The position numbers and the translations under genes are program-made. Below the pieces are notes generated by a model. The model was not told the DNA's origin. It saw only the letters and a list, made by a program, of their open reading frames with translations, and searched no databases. Source: Tamlana sp. I1 (GTDB lineage Bacteria > Bacteroidota > Bacteroidia > Flavobacteriales > Flavobacteriaceae). Taken from it: a DNA stretch of 41,527 nucleotides. The DNA is taken from positions 1-41,527 of the forward strand of contig NZ_JACLAF010000021.1 in NCBI RefSeq assembly GCF_015355625.1, written 5' to 3'. Position 1 is the stretch's first letter; each line of letters begins with the position of its first letter. Below are positions 1-8,867 of this stretch, piece by piece.

Positions 1-138
1 CTAAACTATTTTATTAATAGAAGTACAAATGCTTCTGCAGAATCCTTTAATGCCAAAATTAAAGCTTTTAGAACGCAGTTCAGAGGCGTGAGAAACGTAA
101 AATTCTTCCTCTATAGATTAACTACTATTTTTGCTTAA
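1..138 (+). CDS. Transposase C-terminus, ISL3-like (ISAon1 type), cut by the window edge
   Basis: Reading frame 1 is open from the first base to a TAA at 136-138, giving the last 45 residues of a protein. The peptide contains NASAESFNAKIKAFR followed by RGVRNVKFFLYRL, which I recognise as the C-terminal end of DDE transposases of the ISL3 group, in particular the Bacteroidota ISAon1 type. The glutamate in AESFNAK is likely the E of the DDE triad. The rest of the gene lies to the left of the window, so intactness cannot be judged. The transcript would run into the convergent nrdJ gene. The family call comes from motif memory only. Confidence 0.7.
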   Translation, partial: LNYFINRSTNASAESFNAKIKAFRTQFRGVRNVKFFLYRLTTIFA

Positions 139-170
139 TTCTAAAATCCCACAACTTTTGCTCTTGATCC
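139..170. mobile_element. Possible right end of the ISL3-like insertion sequence
   Basis: The bases just after the transposase stop contain CCCACAACTTTTGCTCTTGA (150-169), which resembles, from memory, the short CCACAACTTTTGC-like terminal sequence near the end of ISAon1-type elements. The left end is outside the window, so no inverted-repeat partner or target duplication can be checked. This is a tentative boundary. Confidence 0.3.
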
Positions 171-211
171 TTAACTTCTCCTATCTGAAAATATACCAAA
201 TTCAACAAAAT

Positions 212-242
212 AAAAAAGGAGCCTATAAACAGACTCCCTTTT
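212..242 (-). terminator. Rho-independent terminator of nrdJ
   Basis: On the minus strand GGAGTCT, a six-base loop and AGGCTCC form a seven-pair stem with one G-U pair, followed by TTTTTTATTTTG. It begins 19 bases after the nrdJ stop codon, in the right orientation to end that transcript. Confidence 0.75.
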
Positions 243-261
243 CACTATATTCTTTTATGTT

Positions 262-2817
262 TTATCCACATTTTGAAGATCCGCAATCTTTACAAGTTAA
301 ACAGCCTTCTTGATAAATTAAATTTTCAGATTTACAATTATCACAGGTTTGTCCTTTAGCTTTAGTTCCGTCTTCCACATAACGCTTCAAAGCTCGAACC
401 ACCCCGTTTTTCCAAGTATTAATAGATTCGCTATCCAATTGTAAACTATTAATTAAATCTACAATTTTATCGATAGGCATCCCGTGACGTAAAGTACTAG
501 AAATCAGCTTTGCATAGTTCCAGAATTCTGGATTAAATTTATGCGACAAACCTTCAATAGTCGTTTTATAACCTCTTGTATTGGTGTATTGAAAATCGTA
601 ACGTCTAGCCCCATCTTCATCGCGGTTTTTAATAATAAAACCTTTATTTACCCAACGCGGAATTAAAATACCATCTTCATCATCAGCAAGACCTGTAAAA
701 ACTTCATAAGGCTTATCGTCTATTAAACCTATAAAAGCAATCCATTTCTCTTTACTGTTTTGAAAACGAACCACATCAGCTTCTAAAATTTGCGGACGCT
801 TGGTTGGAAAAACCGTAAATGCATCATCAGCTTTGTCGGTCTTTTTTTCATCATTAGAAATTAAAACTCCAGAACGGGAACCATCTCTATAAACGGTAAC
901 TCCTTTACAGCCAACTTCCCAAGCTTTTAAATATAAATCGCCAACTAAATCTTCACTAACATCGTTTGGAAGGTTAATAGTTACACTTATGGAATGATCG
1001 ACCCATTTTTGAATGGCGCCTTGCATGCTCACTTTACTCAACCAATCTACATCATTAGAAGTCGCTCCATAATATGGTGATTTTTTAATGAGTTCGTTAA
1101 TTTCATCCTGCGAATAATTCTTAGTCGTATCAACGCCATTAACTTCCATCCATTGTTTAAAACGGTGGTGAAAAACTACATATTCTTCCCAAGAATCTCC
1201 TACCTCATCAACAAAATCGACACGTACTTCTTTATCATTCGGGTTTACTTTTCTTCTACGTTTGTAAACCGGCATAAATACAGGCTCTATTCCAGAAGTG
1301 GTTTGCGTCATTAAACTTGTTGTTCCTGTTGGCGCTATGGTTAACAAAGCAATATTTCGTCTGCCATATTCCAACATTTCATAATACAACTGGCTGTCTG
1401 CTTCTTTTAAACGTTGAATAAACGGATTATTTTTTTCGCGTTCGGCATCAAAAATACCAAAAGCACCACGCTCTTTCGCCAAGTGAACCGATGCACGGTA
1501 TGCTTCAATAGCAATGGTTTTATGTACTTCTAAAGAAAAGGCATTCCCTGCTTCGCTTCCGTATTGAATACCTAAGGCAGCCAACATATCTCCTTCAGCA
1601 GTTATACCAACACCAGTTCTACGGCCTTCTTCAGCTTTATGTTTTATATTTAGCCATAAGTTACGTTCGGTTCTTTTCACCTCATCGTTCTCTGGATCTT
1701 CATCAATTTTTAAAATAATATTATCGATTTTTTTAAGTTCTAAATCAATTATATCATCCATAATACGTTGCGCGGCAGCAACATGCTTTTTAAACAACTC
1801 GAAGTTAAATTTAGCTTTATCGGTAAACGGATTTTCTACATAAGAAAACAAGTTGATGGCTAATAAACGGCAAGAATCGTATGGACAAAGAGGGATTTCA
1901 CCACATGGGTTTGTAGATACGGTTTTATACCCTAAATCGGCGTAGCAATCTGGCACAGACTCGTTAATAATAGTGTCCCAAAATAATATGCCTGGCTCTG
2001 CAGATTTCCAAGCGTTATGCACTATTTTTTTCCATAAAGCATTTGCATCAATAGCTTTTGAAAATTTCGGATTAGCACTAAAAATTGGATATTTCTGAGT
2101 ATATTCTTTTCCGCTTTTAACGGCTTTCATGAATTCATCGTCAATTCTTACTGAAACATTAGCACCAGTAACTTTACCTTGCTCTAATTTAGCATTGATA
2201 AAATCTTCCGAATCTGGATGATTAATAGAAACCGACAACATAAGTGCACCACGTCTACCATCTTGCGCCACTTCTCTAGTTGAATTTGAATAACGCTCCA
2301 TAAATGGCACAATTCCCGTAGAAGTTAATGCTGAGTTTTTTACTGCTGAACCTTTAGGACGTATATGCGATAAATCGTGACCAACACCTCCACGACGTTT
2401 CATAAGTTGTACTTGCTCCTGATCAATTTTCATGATGCCTCCGTAAGAATCAGAATCACCATCATTTCCAATCACAAAACAGTTTGACAAAGAAGCAATT
2501 TGAAAAGGATTACCAATTCCAGCCATAGGACTTCCTTGTGGCACGATGTATTTGAAGTTTTTAATTAAATCGAAAACATCCTCTTCCGTTAATGGATTTG
2601 GGTATTTAGATTCAACGCTTGCTATTTCTCTAGCAATACGTTTATGCATATCATTAGGAGTTAACTCGTAGATATTTCCGTCTGAATCTTTAAGAGCGTA
2701 TTTATTTAACCAAACACGAGCAGCTAAATCGTCGTTGTTAAAATATTTTAAAGCAGCTTGAAATGCTTCGTCTTGAGTGTAAGTCTTTGTTGGTGTTTCT
2801 GTTAGTTTTCCGTTCAT
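262..2817 (-). CDS. nrdJ: Adenosylcobalamin-dependent (class II) ribonucleoside-diphosphate reductase
   Basis: This cytoplasmic enzyme reduces ribonucleotides to deoxyribonucleotides with a cobalamin-generated radical. The 851-residue protein has the catalytic-barrel signatures: the first redox cysteine in SLSNCF (C113), the radical-bearing cysteine and base in NPCGEIPL (C305, E307), and the phosphate-binding APTGTTS near 495. After the barrel, around residues 700-800, comes a TSCPD-type region. The C-terminus carries CDNC, CLTC, and a final SSKCG, matching a zinc-ribbon and shuttle-cysteine tail of long class II enzymes. The ATG start follows a good -7 box by about 57 bases. No B12 synthesis or import gene is visible here, so cofactor supply must come from elsewhere. 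The family call is firm. Confidence 0.95.
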   Translation of the reverse strand: MNGKLTETPTKTYTQDEAFQAALKYFNNDDLAARVWLNKYALKDSDGNIYELTPNDMHKRIAREIASVESKYPNPLTEEDVFDLIKNFKYIVPQGSPMAGIGNPFQIASLSNCFVIGNDGDSDSYGGIMKIDQEQVQLMKRRGGVGHDLSHIRPKGSAVKNSALTSTGIVPFMERYSNSTREVAQDGRRGALMLSVSINHPDSEDFINAKLEQGKVTGANVSVRIDDEFMKAVKSGKEYTQKYPIFSANPKFSKAIDANALWKKIVHNAWKSAEPGILFWDTIINESVPDCYADLGYKTVSTNPCGEIPLCPYDSCRLLAINLFSYVENPFTDKAKFNFELFKKHVAAAQRIMDDIIDLELKKIDNIILKIDEDPENDEVKRTERNLWLNIKHKAEEGRRTGVGITAEGDMLAALGIQYGSEAGNAFSLEVHKTIAIEAYRASVHLAKERGAFGIFDAEREKNNPFIQRLKEADSQLYYEMLEYGRRNIALLTIAPTGTTSLMTQTTSGIEPVFMPVYKRRRKVNPNDKEVRVDFVDEVGDSWEEYVVFHHRFKQWMEVNGVDTTKNYSQDEINELIKKSPYYGATSNDVDWLSKVSMQGAIQKWVDHSISVTINLPNDVSEDLVGDLYLKAWEVGCKGVTVYRDGSRSGVLISNDEKKTDKADDAFTVFPTKRPQILEADVVRFQNSKEKWIAFIGLIDDKPYEVFTGLADDEDGILIPRWVNKGFIIKNRDEDGARRYDFQYTNTRGYKTTIEGLSHKFNPEFWNYAKLISSTLRHGMPIDKIVDLINSLQLDSESINTWKNGVVRALKRYVEDGTKAKGQTCDNCKSENLIYQEGCLTCKDCGSSKCG

Positions 2818-2873
2818 GGATAAATTGAAATTTTAGCAGGATTAAATAATATATTGTGATGCAAAACAAAGCA

Positions 2874-2901
2874 CAAATATACAATTTAAAACATCACCAA
2901 A
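2874..2901 (-). promoter_or_regulatory. Predicted promoter of nrdJ
   Basis: The minus strand reads TATATTTG at 2881-2874, a perfect TAnnTTTG -7 element of Bacteroidota housekeeping sigma. TTTG at 2901-2898 lies 16 bases upstream as a possible -33 element, slightly closer than usual. No cobalamin riboswitch is evident in the short leader. Confidence 0.55.
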
Positions 2902-3007
2902 ACTAAAAAGTTTACAAACAAAAACAGTTAACTTATTAAAAAACAGGATGTTAAAAATTTATCAACATAAAAAAGTTAACAAATTATTTAAATAAAAAAA
3001 AGAAGAT

Positions 3008-3970
3008 TTAAAAGTCGAAAGCTACACCTACACCTAGAAACTGCTTCCATTGCACCTTGGCACCAGCCTCATCATACTCACCTTCAACGTCTGAGGGTTC
3101 TCTTGTTTTGATATCATCATCATAACGCAGATAGGTGCCAAAATTTGCGCGCACAAAACTATTTACTTTGAAGTCAAAATCCAATCGCCAATCCACATCA
3201 ACATTTCCGAAATTATTAATATAATCTGTATACAGACTTATTTCATTTTTCGCATTGATGTTTTCGGCCAATTTCATTTCGTATTTATTAGTTAATAAAA
3301 TCCCGAACTCTTTTCGAACATGTTGTCCTGGTACTAGTAAATTTCCTTGATCATCATAAACTGCCGGCGTAACACCAAAAGCCCCTGCATTGGCTAACAT
3401 TTCATCTAAAACAAAGGTGGCTTTTAGAGTTAATGGCGAAAAGTATACGGATAGATTTTTTTTGTTTTGACCATATTCCATACCTCCACCAAAAAACAAA
3501 TAACCAGGCGCCATAAATTTTGAGATCGGATCACTATCTGTATCCGAATCCTTATAACCGTTTGTTAATTGGGTTCTAAAAGTAAAACGCGCCATATAAA
3601 ACCAATTAGACAATTCATCTGGCTTGTAACCTAAATTTGAATTCACCTCAAATATGTCGTCTGTTTTCCTTACTTTTTTTGATTGCTGCTTATTTATACC
3701 GTAGCGAAGATGCGCATTATTATCCCATACAAAATATTTATCGGTATAATTAGCCAAAGATTTTATATCAGTAAGACCTGAAATTGAATTGGTTCCCCCT
3801 TCACTCCAGTTTACAAAAACAGCTTCATTAAGATCAAACGATATTTTATTTTTCTGCGTCCAAACTGGCCCTACATAATCATCTTTATCTTCTTCAATAT
3901 ATAACCAATCTGGTTGCGCTGATAATATATTAATTCCTAATAAAGCTACTAGCAAAACAATGATTCTCAT
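3008..3970 (-). CDS. DUF3078 domain protein, probable outer-membrane-associated
   Basis: The 320-residue product begins with a signal peptide (MRIIVLLVALLGINILSAQ) and then FDLNEAVFVNWSEGGTNSIS, the characteristic opening of DUF3078 proteins in Bacteroidota. The body alternates aromatic and charged residues in beta-strand-like stretches (for example FFGGGMEYGQNKKNLSVYFS) and ends in aromatic FDF, suggesting a beta-barrel or outer-membrane-associated fold. The function of the family is not known to me. It lies between purM and nrdJ on the same strand but with 77- and 190-base gaps, so co-transcription with purM is possible and with nrdJ unlikely. Confidence 0.8.
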   Translation of the reverse strand: MRIIVLLVALLGINILSAQPDWLYIEEDKDDYVGPVWTQKNKISFDLNEAVFVNWSEGGTNSISGLTDIKSLANYTDKYFVWDNNAHLRYGINKQQSKKVRKTDDIFEVNSNLGYKPDELSNWFYMARFTFRTQLTNGYKDSDTDSDPISKFMAPGYLFFGGGMEYGQNKKNLSVYFSPLTLKATFVLDEMLANAGAFGVTPAVYDDQGNLLVPGQHVRKEFGILLTNKYEMKLAENINAKNEISLYTDYINNFGNVDVDWRLDFDFKVNSFVRANFGTYLRYDDDIKTREPSDVEGEYDEAGAKVQWKQFLGVGVAFDF

Positions 3971-4047
3971 GGAACGGTAAAAAAATTAATTTAACAAACT
4001 GTCTACTTATCAACAACTATTCCATTTCGATAAAAACAACGAAATAA

Positions 4048-5226
4048 TTAATAAGTAAACTCTCCGAACTCCGATTTTATGGTCAGCTTTTTAGTTTCTG
4101 AAGCTTCTACTCTACCAATAACTTTAGCATCCACATTAAACGATTTTGAAATAGCGATAATATCCTCGGCGATTTCAGGAGTTACATACAATTCCATTCT
4201 ATGTCCGCAGTTAAAAACCTGATACATTTCTTTCCAATCGGTTTTAGATTGTTCTTGTATAAGTTTGAACAACGGTGGAATTGGGAACATATTATCTTTA
4301 ACAATATGAAATTCATCAACAAAATGAAGAATTTTAGTTTGCGCACCACCAGAGCAATGCACCATACCGTGAATGGTTTCACTATTATATTCAGAAAGTA
4401 TTTTTTTAATAATAGGCGCATACGTACGTGTTGGCGACAATACCAACTTACCCGCGTCTATTGGAGCATTTTCAACAGAATCGGTTAATTTAACTGCTCC
4501 AGAATACACTAAATCATCTGGTACTGAAGCATCAAAACTTTCAGGATATTTTTCGGCTAAATATTTATGAAATACATCGTGACGCGCAGAGGTTAAGCCA
4601 TTACTACCCATACCGCCATTGTATTCCTTCTCGTAAGTGGCTTGGCCAAAACTTTCTAAACCAACAATAACATCGCCAGCTTTTATGTTTGCATTATCAA
4701 TAACATCACTGCGTTTCATTCGTGCAGTTACAGTAGAATCGACAATAATTGTTCTCACTAAATCGCCAACATCGGCAGTTTCACCACCAGTTGAATGAAT
4801 GGTTACACCAAAAGATTTTAAATCTTCAAGCAATTCTTCAGTTCCGTTAATAATTGCTGAAAGCACTTCACCAGGAATTAAATTTTTATTCCTTCCAATG
4901 GTTGAAGACAACATAATATGATCGGTCGCACCAATACACAATAAATCATCAATATTCATGATTAATGCATCTTGAGCAATGCCTTTCCAAACCGAAATAT
5001 CACCAGTTTCTTTCCAATACATATAGGCTAAAGACGATTTTGTCCCTGCCCCATCGGCATGCATGACTAAACAATAATCGTCGTCATTTGTTAAGTAATC
5101 TGGAACTACTTTACAAAATGCTTTTGGAAATAATCCTTTGTCTATGTTTTTAATAGCATTGTGCACATCTTCTTTTGATGCAGAAACACCACGTTGCGCG
5201 TATCGTTTTGAAACTTCTTGACTCAT
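4048..5226 (-). CDS. purM: Phosphoribosylformylglycinamidine cyclo-ligase (AIR synthetase)
   Basis: PurM catalyses the ATP-dependent closure of FGAM to aminoimidazole ribonucleotide in purine synthesis. Visible signatures are YAQRGVS near the N-terminus, HADGAGTKSSLAY (ATP and metal binding), the MNIDDLLCIGA strand, and STGGETADVGDLV in the N-terminal domain, then GLESFGQATYE and the VHCSGGAQTKIL segment in the C-terminal domain. At 392 residues it is longer than the roughly 345-residue enterobacterial enzyme, as I recall for Bacteroidota orthologues. It lies just downstream of glnN, but a terminator and its own -7 box separate the two. Confidence 0.93.
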   Translation of the reverse strand: MSQEVSKRYAQRGVSASKEDVHNAIKNIDKGLFPKAFCKVVPDYLTNDDDYCLVMHADGAGTKSSLAYMYWKETGDISVWKGIAQDALIMNIDDLLCIGATDHIMLSSTIGRNKNLIPGEVLSAIINGTEELLEDLKSFGVTIHSTGGETADVGDLVRTIIVDSTVTARMKRSDVIDNANIKAGDVIVGLESFGQATYEKEYNGGMGSNGLTSARHDVFHKYLAEKYPESFDASVPDDLVYSGAVKLTDSVENAPIDAGKLVLSPTRTYAPIIKKILSEYNSETIHGMVHCSGGAQTKILHFVDEFHIVKDNMFPIPPLFKLIQEQSKTDWKEMYQVFNCGHRMELYVTPEIAEDIIAISKSFNVDAKVIGRVEASETKKLTIKSEFGEFTY

Positions 5227-5243
5227 AATATGAAATTGTGTTG

Positions 5244-5251
5244 CAAATTTA
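5244..5251 (-). promoter_or_regulatory. -7 promoter element of purM
   Basis: The minus strand reads TAAATTTG, a perfect TAnnTTTG, 17 bases before the purM ATG. No TTG is visible at the usual -33 distance, so only the -7 box supports it. Confidence 0.5.
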
Positions 5252-5261
5252 CTTCTTTGAA

Positions 5262-5293
5262 TTAAAAAATCCCGCTTTTTTGAAGCAGGATTT
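5262..5293 (-). terminator. Rho-independent terminator of glnN
   Basis: On the minus strand AAATCCTGCTT and AAGCGGGATTT pair over 11 positions with one wobble around a five-base loop, followed by a T run. It starts 16 bases after the glnN stop codon and lies directly upstream of the purM -7 box. Confidence 0.8.
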
Positions 5294-5308
5294 TAGAAGT
5301 TTTACATA

Positions 5309-7495
5309 CTATCTTGTAAATAATAGTTCTCGATATTTAGTTAACGGCCAAATTTCATCATCAACCAAAAGTTCCAACTTGTCGCAATGGTAACGAATAT
5401 CGTCGAATAGCGGCATGACTTTATAACTATAAGCTTTTGCTTTTTCTTCTAAAACTTCCAGCTTATTCGCACTTCTACGCTCGTCGATCATTTTTGTAAC
5501 ATTTGAGTTGATACCTTCAATATGACCTGAAATTTCTTCGATTAAGCTTATTTGCTCTTTAGAAACTGATAAAAATTTCTTTTCGAATATTTCTTTTAAT
5601 CCTCTAACATTTTCAATTAGAATATTTTGATATTTAACAGCCGTAGGCACAATATGATTTCTAGCAATATCTGCCAACACACGACTTTCTATTTGAATGT
5701 GTAAAATATAAGCTTCAACTTCTATTTCGTAACGCGCTTTAGTTTCAATTTCGCTCATTACATTCATTTCTTTAAACAAGGCTATACTTTCTTTAGAAAG
5801 CAGCGCTTGCAAAGCTTCGGGTGTGGTTTTATTATTACTTAATCCACGTTTTTTAGCTTCAGCCTCCCAAGCTTCACCATAACTATTCCCTTCAAATAAA
5901 ATATTTTTAGTCGATTTTATATATTCTCTTAAAACATTGAAAACTGCTTCATCCTTCTTTAAATCTTTTTTATCAATTAAGGCATCAACTTCCTTCTTAA
6001 AATCTTTTAACTGTTTTGCTACGATGGTATTTAAAACCGTCATAGGGTTTCCGCAATTCGCCATAGAACCTACGGCTCTAAACTCAAATTTATTTCCTGT
6101 AAAAGCAAAAGGCGATGTTCTGTTTCTGTCGGTATTATCTAATAAAACATCTGGAATTTTACCAACCACATTCAGTTTTAATTCTGTTTTTTCTTGGGGT
6201 GATAATTTCCCTTTGGTCACTCCTTCAAGTTCCTCTAATACTTTGGTTAATTGCTCACCTATAAATACCGAAATAATAGCAGGAGGCGCTTCATTTGCTC
6301 CTAACCTATGATCGTTACTTGCAGATGCGATTGCTGCTCGTAATAAAGCTTCGTGTTTATGAACCGCTTTAATGGTATTAATAAAAAAGGTTAAAAATTG
6401 CAGACTGCTCATTGGCGTTTTTCCTGGCGCTAATAAATTCACGCCTGTATCTGTAGAAAGTGACCAGTTGTTATGTTTTCCCGAACCATTTACGCCTGCA
6501 AACGGCTTTTCGTGAAGTAAAACTTTAAAATTGTGTCGCGATGCTACACGCCCCATAATATCCATTAACAAGGAATTATGATCGACAGCCAAATTAACTT
6601 CTTCATAAATTGGTGCGACTTCAAATTGGTTTGGCGCCACTTCATTGTGCCTTGTTTTTACAGGAATACCTAACAACATACATTCGGTTTCCAATTCTCG
6701 CATAAAGTTTAAAGCTCGGTTTGGAATCGATCCAAAATAATGATCGTCTAATTGTTGGCCTTTTGCTGATGAATGCCCTAATAACGTACGCCCTGTAAGC
6801 ATGATATCTGGACGACTAGAAGCCAGCATTTTATCTACTAAAAAATACTCTTGTTCCCAACCTAAGGAAGAAGTTACTTTTTTTACATTTTTATCAAAAT
6901 ATTTACAAACCGCAGTTGCTGCATCATCAACAGCATTCAACGCTCTTAAAAGCGGTGTTTTATAATCTAAAGCCTCCCCTGTATAAGCCACAAATATGGT
7001 TGGAATACATAAGGTTGTTCCATAAATAAATGCAGGCGAGGTTGGATCCCATGCCGTATATCCTCTAGCTTCAAAAGTATTTCTAATACCTCCACTAGGA
7101 AAACTTGAAGCATCAGGTTCTTGTTGCACTAACTGCGAACCTCCAAACTTCTCAATAGCCAATCCTTCTTCAATCGTTTCAAAAAAGGCATCGTGTTTTT
7201 CAGCAGTTGCTCCGGTTAATGGCTGAAACCAGTGTGTGTAGTGTGTAACACCTTTAGATAACGCCCAATCTTTCATGGATGAGGCAACTTGATCGGCAAT
7301 ATTTCGATCTATTTTTTTTCCAAATTGTACAGCATTCAAAACCCCTACAAAAGCATCTTTTGTGAGGTATTGGCGCATGGTTTTTAAATTGAATACGTTT
7401 TTACCAAATAATTCCGACCTACGTTCTAACTCTTCAATTTTAATCGGTTTATATGCTAGAGATTCTTTTATCGCATGAAATCTTAATGTTGCCAT
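5309..7495 (-). CDS. glnN: Glutamine synthetase type III
   Basis: This enzyme joins ammonia to glutamate with ATP; type III enzymes are large dodecamers common in Bacteroidota and cyanobacteria. The 728-residue length fits GSIII and not GSI (about 470) or GSII (about 350). Signatures are the GSIII N-terminus (RFHAIKESLAYKP), KTRHNEVAPNQFEVAPIYEE, the substrate loop HEKPFAGVNGSGKHNNWS, and NDHRLGANEAPPAIISVFIG, plus a long helical C-terminal region. It is divergent from a type II glutamine synthetase 262 bases away, so the two probably share a regulatory region. Confidence 0.95.
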   Translation of the reverse strand: MATLRFHAIKESLAYKPIKIEELERRSELFGKNVFNLKTMRQYLTKDAFVGVLNAVQFGKKIDRNIADQVASSMKDWALSKGVTHYTHWFQPLTGATAEKHDAFFETIEEGLAIEKFGGSQLVQQEPDASSFPSGGIRNTFEARGYTAWDPTSPAFIYGTTLCIPTIFVAYTGEALDYKTPLLRALNAVDDAATAVCKYFDKNVKKVTSSLGWEQEYFLVDKMLASSRPDIMLTGRTLLGHSSAKGQQLDDHYFGSIPNRALNFMRELETECMLLGIPVKTRHNEVAPNQFEVAPIYEEVNLAVDHNSLLMDIMGRVASRHNFKVLLHEKPFAGVNGSGKHNNWSLSTDTGVNLLAPGKTPMSSLQFLTFFINTIKAVHKHEALLRAAIASASNDHRLGANEAPPAIISVFIGEQLTKVLEELEGVTKGKLSPQEKTELKLNVVGKIPDVLLDNTDRNRTSPFAFTGNKFEFRAVGSMANCGNPMTVLNTIVAKQLKDFKKEVDALIDKKDLKKDEAVFNVLREYIKSTKNILFEGNSYGEAWEAEAKKRGLSNNKTTPEALQALLSKESIALFKEMNVMSEIETKARYEIEVEAYILHIQIESRVLADIARNHIVPTAVKYQNILIENVRGLKEIFEKKFLSVSKEQISLIEEISGHIEGINSNVTKMIDERRSANKLEVLEEKAKAYSYKVMPLFDDIRYHCDKLELLVDDEIWPLTKYRELLFTR

Positions 7496-7524
7496 TCTTT
7501 AAACAATTTAAATGAAATATAAAA

Positions 7525-7532
7525 CAAAAATA
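7525..7532 (-). promoter_or_regulatory. -7 promoter element of glnN
   Basis: The minus strand reads TATTTTTG, matching TAnnTTTG, 29 bases before the glnN start codon. No convincing -33 TTG was found. Confidence 0.45.
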
Positions 7533-7636
7533 CTTCGCATTTATTAATTTATCGTTGCATCCTGAAAATTTATTGTTAACATTTTTTCAGTATTTACATA
7601 AATATTTCCGCTTTTTTCTAAATATCCCTTAAAAAA

Positions 7637-7685
7637 ATAGGGGATAAATAAAAATATGTTCCCACTTTGTTAAAAGCACCCCTAT
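7637..7685. promoter_or_regulatory. Inverted repeat between the two glutamine synthetase promoters
   Basis: ATAGGGG at 7637-7643 is the exact inverse of CCCCTAT at 7679-7685. The right half ends 25 bases before the glnII -7 box, so a regulator binding both arms could act on that promoter and perhaps on both genes. The G/C runs stand out in a very AT-rich spacer. The regulatory role is inference. Confidence 0.3.
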
Positions 7686-7710
7686 AATTTTAAGTACGTA
7701 TATAAAAATA

Positions 7711-7718
7711 TATATTTG
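7711..7718 (+). promoter_or_regulatory. -7 promoter element of the type II glutamine synthetase gene
   Basis: TATATTTG is a perfect TAnnTTTG and lies 39 bases before the ATG at 7758. The leader is almost entirely A and T. Confidence 0.5.
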
Positions 7719-7757
7719 TGATATTAATATAAATATTTCAATTATTATATAACTATT

Positions 7758-8780
7758 ATGGCAAAAATTAAATTAGAATACATTTGGTTAGATGGTTACT
7801 TCCCAACTCAAAATTTAAGAAGTAAAACCAAGGTAGAAGAGCATGAAAACTTCCAAGGTACATTAGAAGAATTAGGAAACTGGTCTTTTGATGGATCTTC
7901 AACAAAACAAGCTGAAGGTGGATCGTCTGACTGTTTATTAGTACCAGTTGCTATTTACCCTGATCCTGATAGAATCAACGGATATTTAGTAATGACTGAA
8001 GTTATGAATGCTGATGGAACTCCTCACGTATCTAACGGAAGAGCTACGATTGATGATGAAGATGACGATTTCTGGTTTGGTTTTGAGCAAGAATACTTTA
8101 TCATGGATACTGCAACACAATTACCATTAGGATTCCCTGTTGGTGGTTACCCTGCACCACAAGGTATGTACTACTGCTCTGTTGGTGGTAAAAACACACA
8201 CGGTAGAGATTTAGTAGAGGAGCATGCTGATTTATGTATTGATGCTGGATTAAACTTTGAAGGAATTAACCAAGAGGTTGCTTCTGGACAATGGGAATTC
8301 CAATTATTCGCTAAAGGTGCTAAGAAAGCTGGAGACGAAATTTGGATTGCTAGATATTTACTAGACCGTTTAACTGAAAAGTATGGTTACTATATTGAGT
8401 ACCACCCAAAACCACTAGGTAAAGATATGGATTGGAATGGTTCTGGTATGCACGCTAACTTCTCTAACAGCGTATTAAGAACTTGTGGAGATAAAGAAAC
8501 TTACGCAAAAATTTGTGAAGCTTTCCGTCCTGTAGTAAAAGAACATATTGCTGTTTACGGTGAGTTTAACGACCAACGTTTAACTGGATTACACGAAACT
8601 GCTGCTATTACAGATTTCTCTTGGGGAGTTTCAGATAGAGGTGCTTCAATCCGTATTCCATTAATCGCTGTAGAAAAAGGATACAAAGGATGGTTAGAAG
8701 ATAGAAGACCAGCTTCAAACGGAGATCCATACAAAATTGCTGCAAGAATTATTAAAACAGTTAAATCTGCTAAAGTTTAA
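7758..8780 (+). CDS. Glutamine synthetase type II (eukaryotic-like)
   Basis: The 340-residue protein has the compact architecture of GSII: an N-terminal beta-grasp region with WSFDGSST, then the catalytic domain with FGFEQEYF, GINQEVASGQWEFQ, DWNGSGMHANFS and the C-terminal DFSWGVSDRGASIRIP. It makes glutamine from glutamate, ammonia and ATP in the cytoplasm. GSII is typical of eukaryotes and is found in some bacteria including flavobacteria. Its many frequent codons and clean reading frame suggest high expression, though no count was made. It is transcribed away from glnN and ends in a strong terminator shared with the convergent exchanger gene. Confidence 0.94.
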   Translation: MAKIKLEYIWLDGYFPTQNLRSKTKVEEHENFQGTLEELGNWSFDGSSTKQAEGGSSDCLLVPVAIYPDPDRINGYLVMTEVMNADGTPHVSNGRATIDDEDDDFWFGFEQEYFIMDTATQLPLGFPVGGYPAPQGMYYCSVGGKNTHGRDLVEEHADLCIDAGLNFEGINQEVASGQWEFQLFAKGAKKAGDEIWIARYLLDRLTEKYGYYIEYHPKPLGKDMDWNGSGMHANFSNSVLRTCGDKETYAKICEAFRPVVKEHIAVYGEFNDQRLTGLHETAAITDFSWGVSDRGASIRIPLIAVEKGYKGWLEDRRPASNGDPYKIAARIIKTVKSAKV

Positions 8781-8808
8781 TAATTAAACATATCATTTTG
8801 TTCATAAT

Positions 8809-8838
8809 AAAAGGCTAACATTTACATGTTAGCCTTTT
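8809..8838. terminator. Bidirectional terminator between two convergent genes
   Basis: AAAAGGCTAACAT and ATGTTAGCCTTTT form a perfect 13-pair stem around a TTAC loop. With A runs on the left and T runs on the right it can end both the rightward glutamine synthetase transcript and the leftward exchanger transcript. Confidence 0.9.
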
Positions 8839-8867
8839 ATTATTTATTACACTTTGGTTTTATATGC

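Noticed and set aside
131-313. 60-codon rightward frame after the transposase
   Set aside because: It runs through the nrdJ terminator and into the nrdJ coding sequence on the other strand; no conserved features.
4182-4570. Overlapping frames on both strands inside purM
   Set aside because: They are shadows within a well-conserved purM gene and have no recognisable motifs or start signals.
5937-6311. 124-codon rightward frame within glnN
   Set aside because: Antisense to the conserved glutamine synthetase III core; low-complexity serine-rich translation typical of an opposite-strand shadow.
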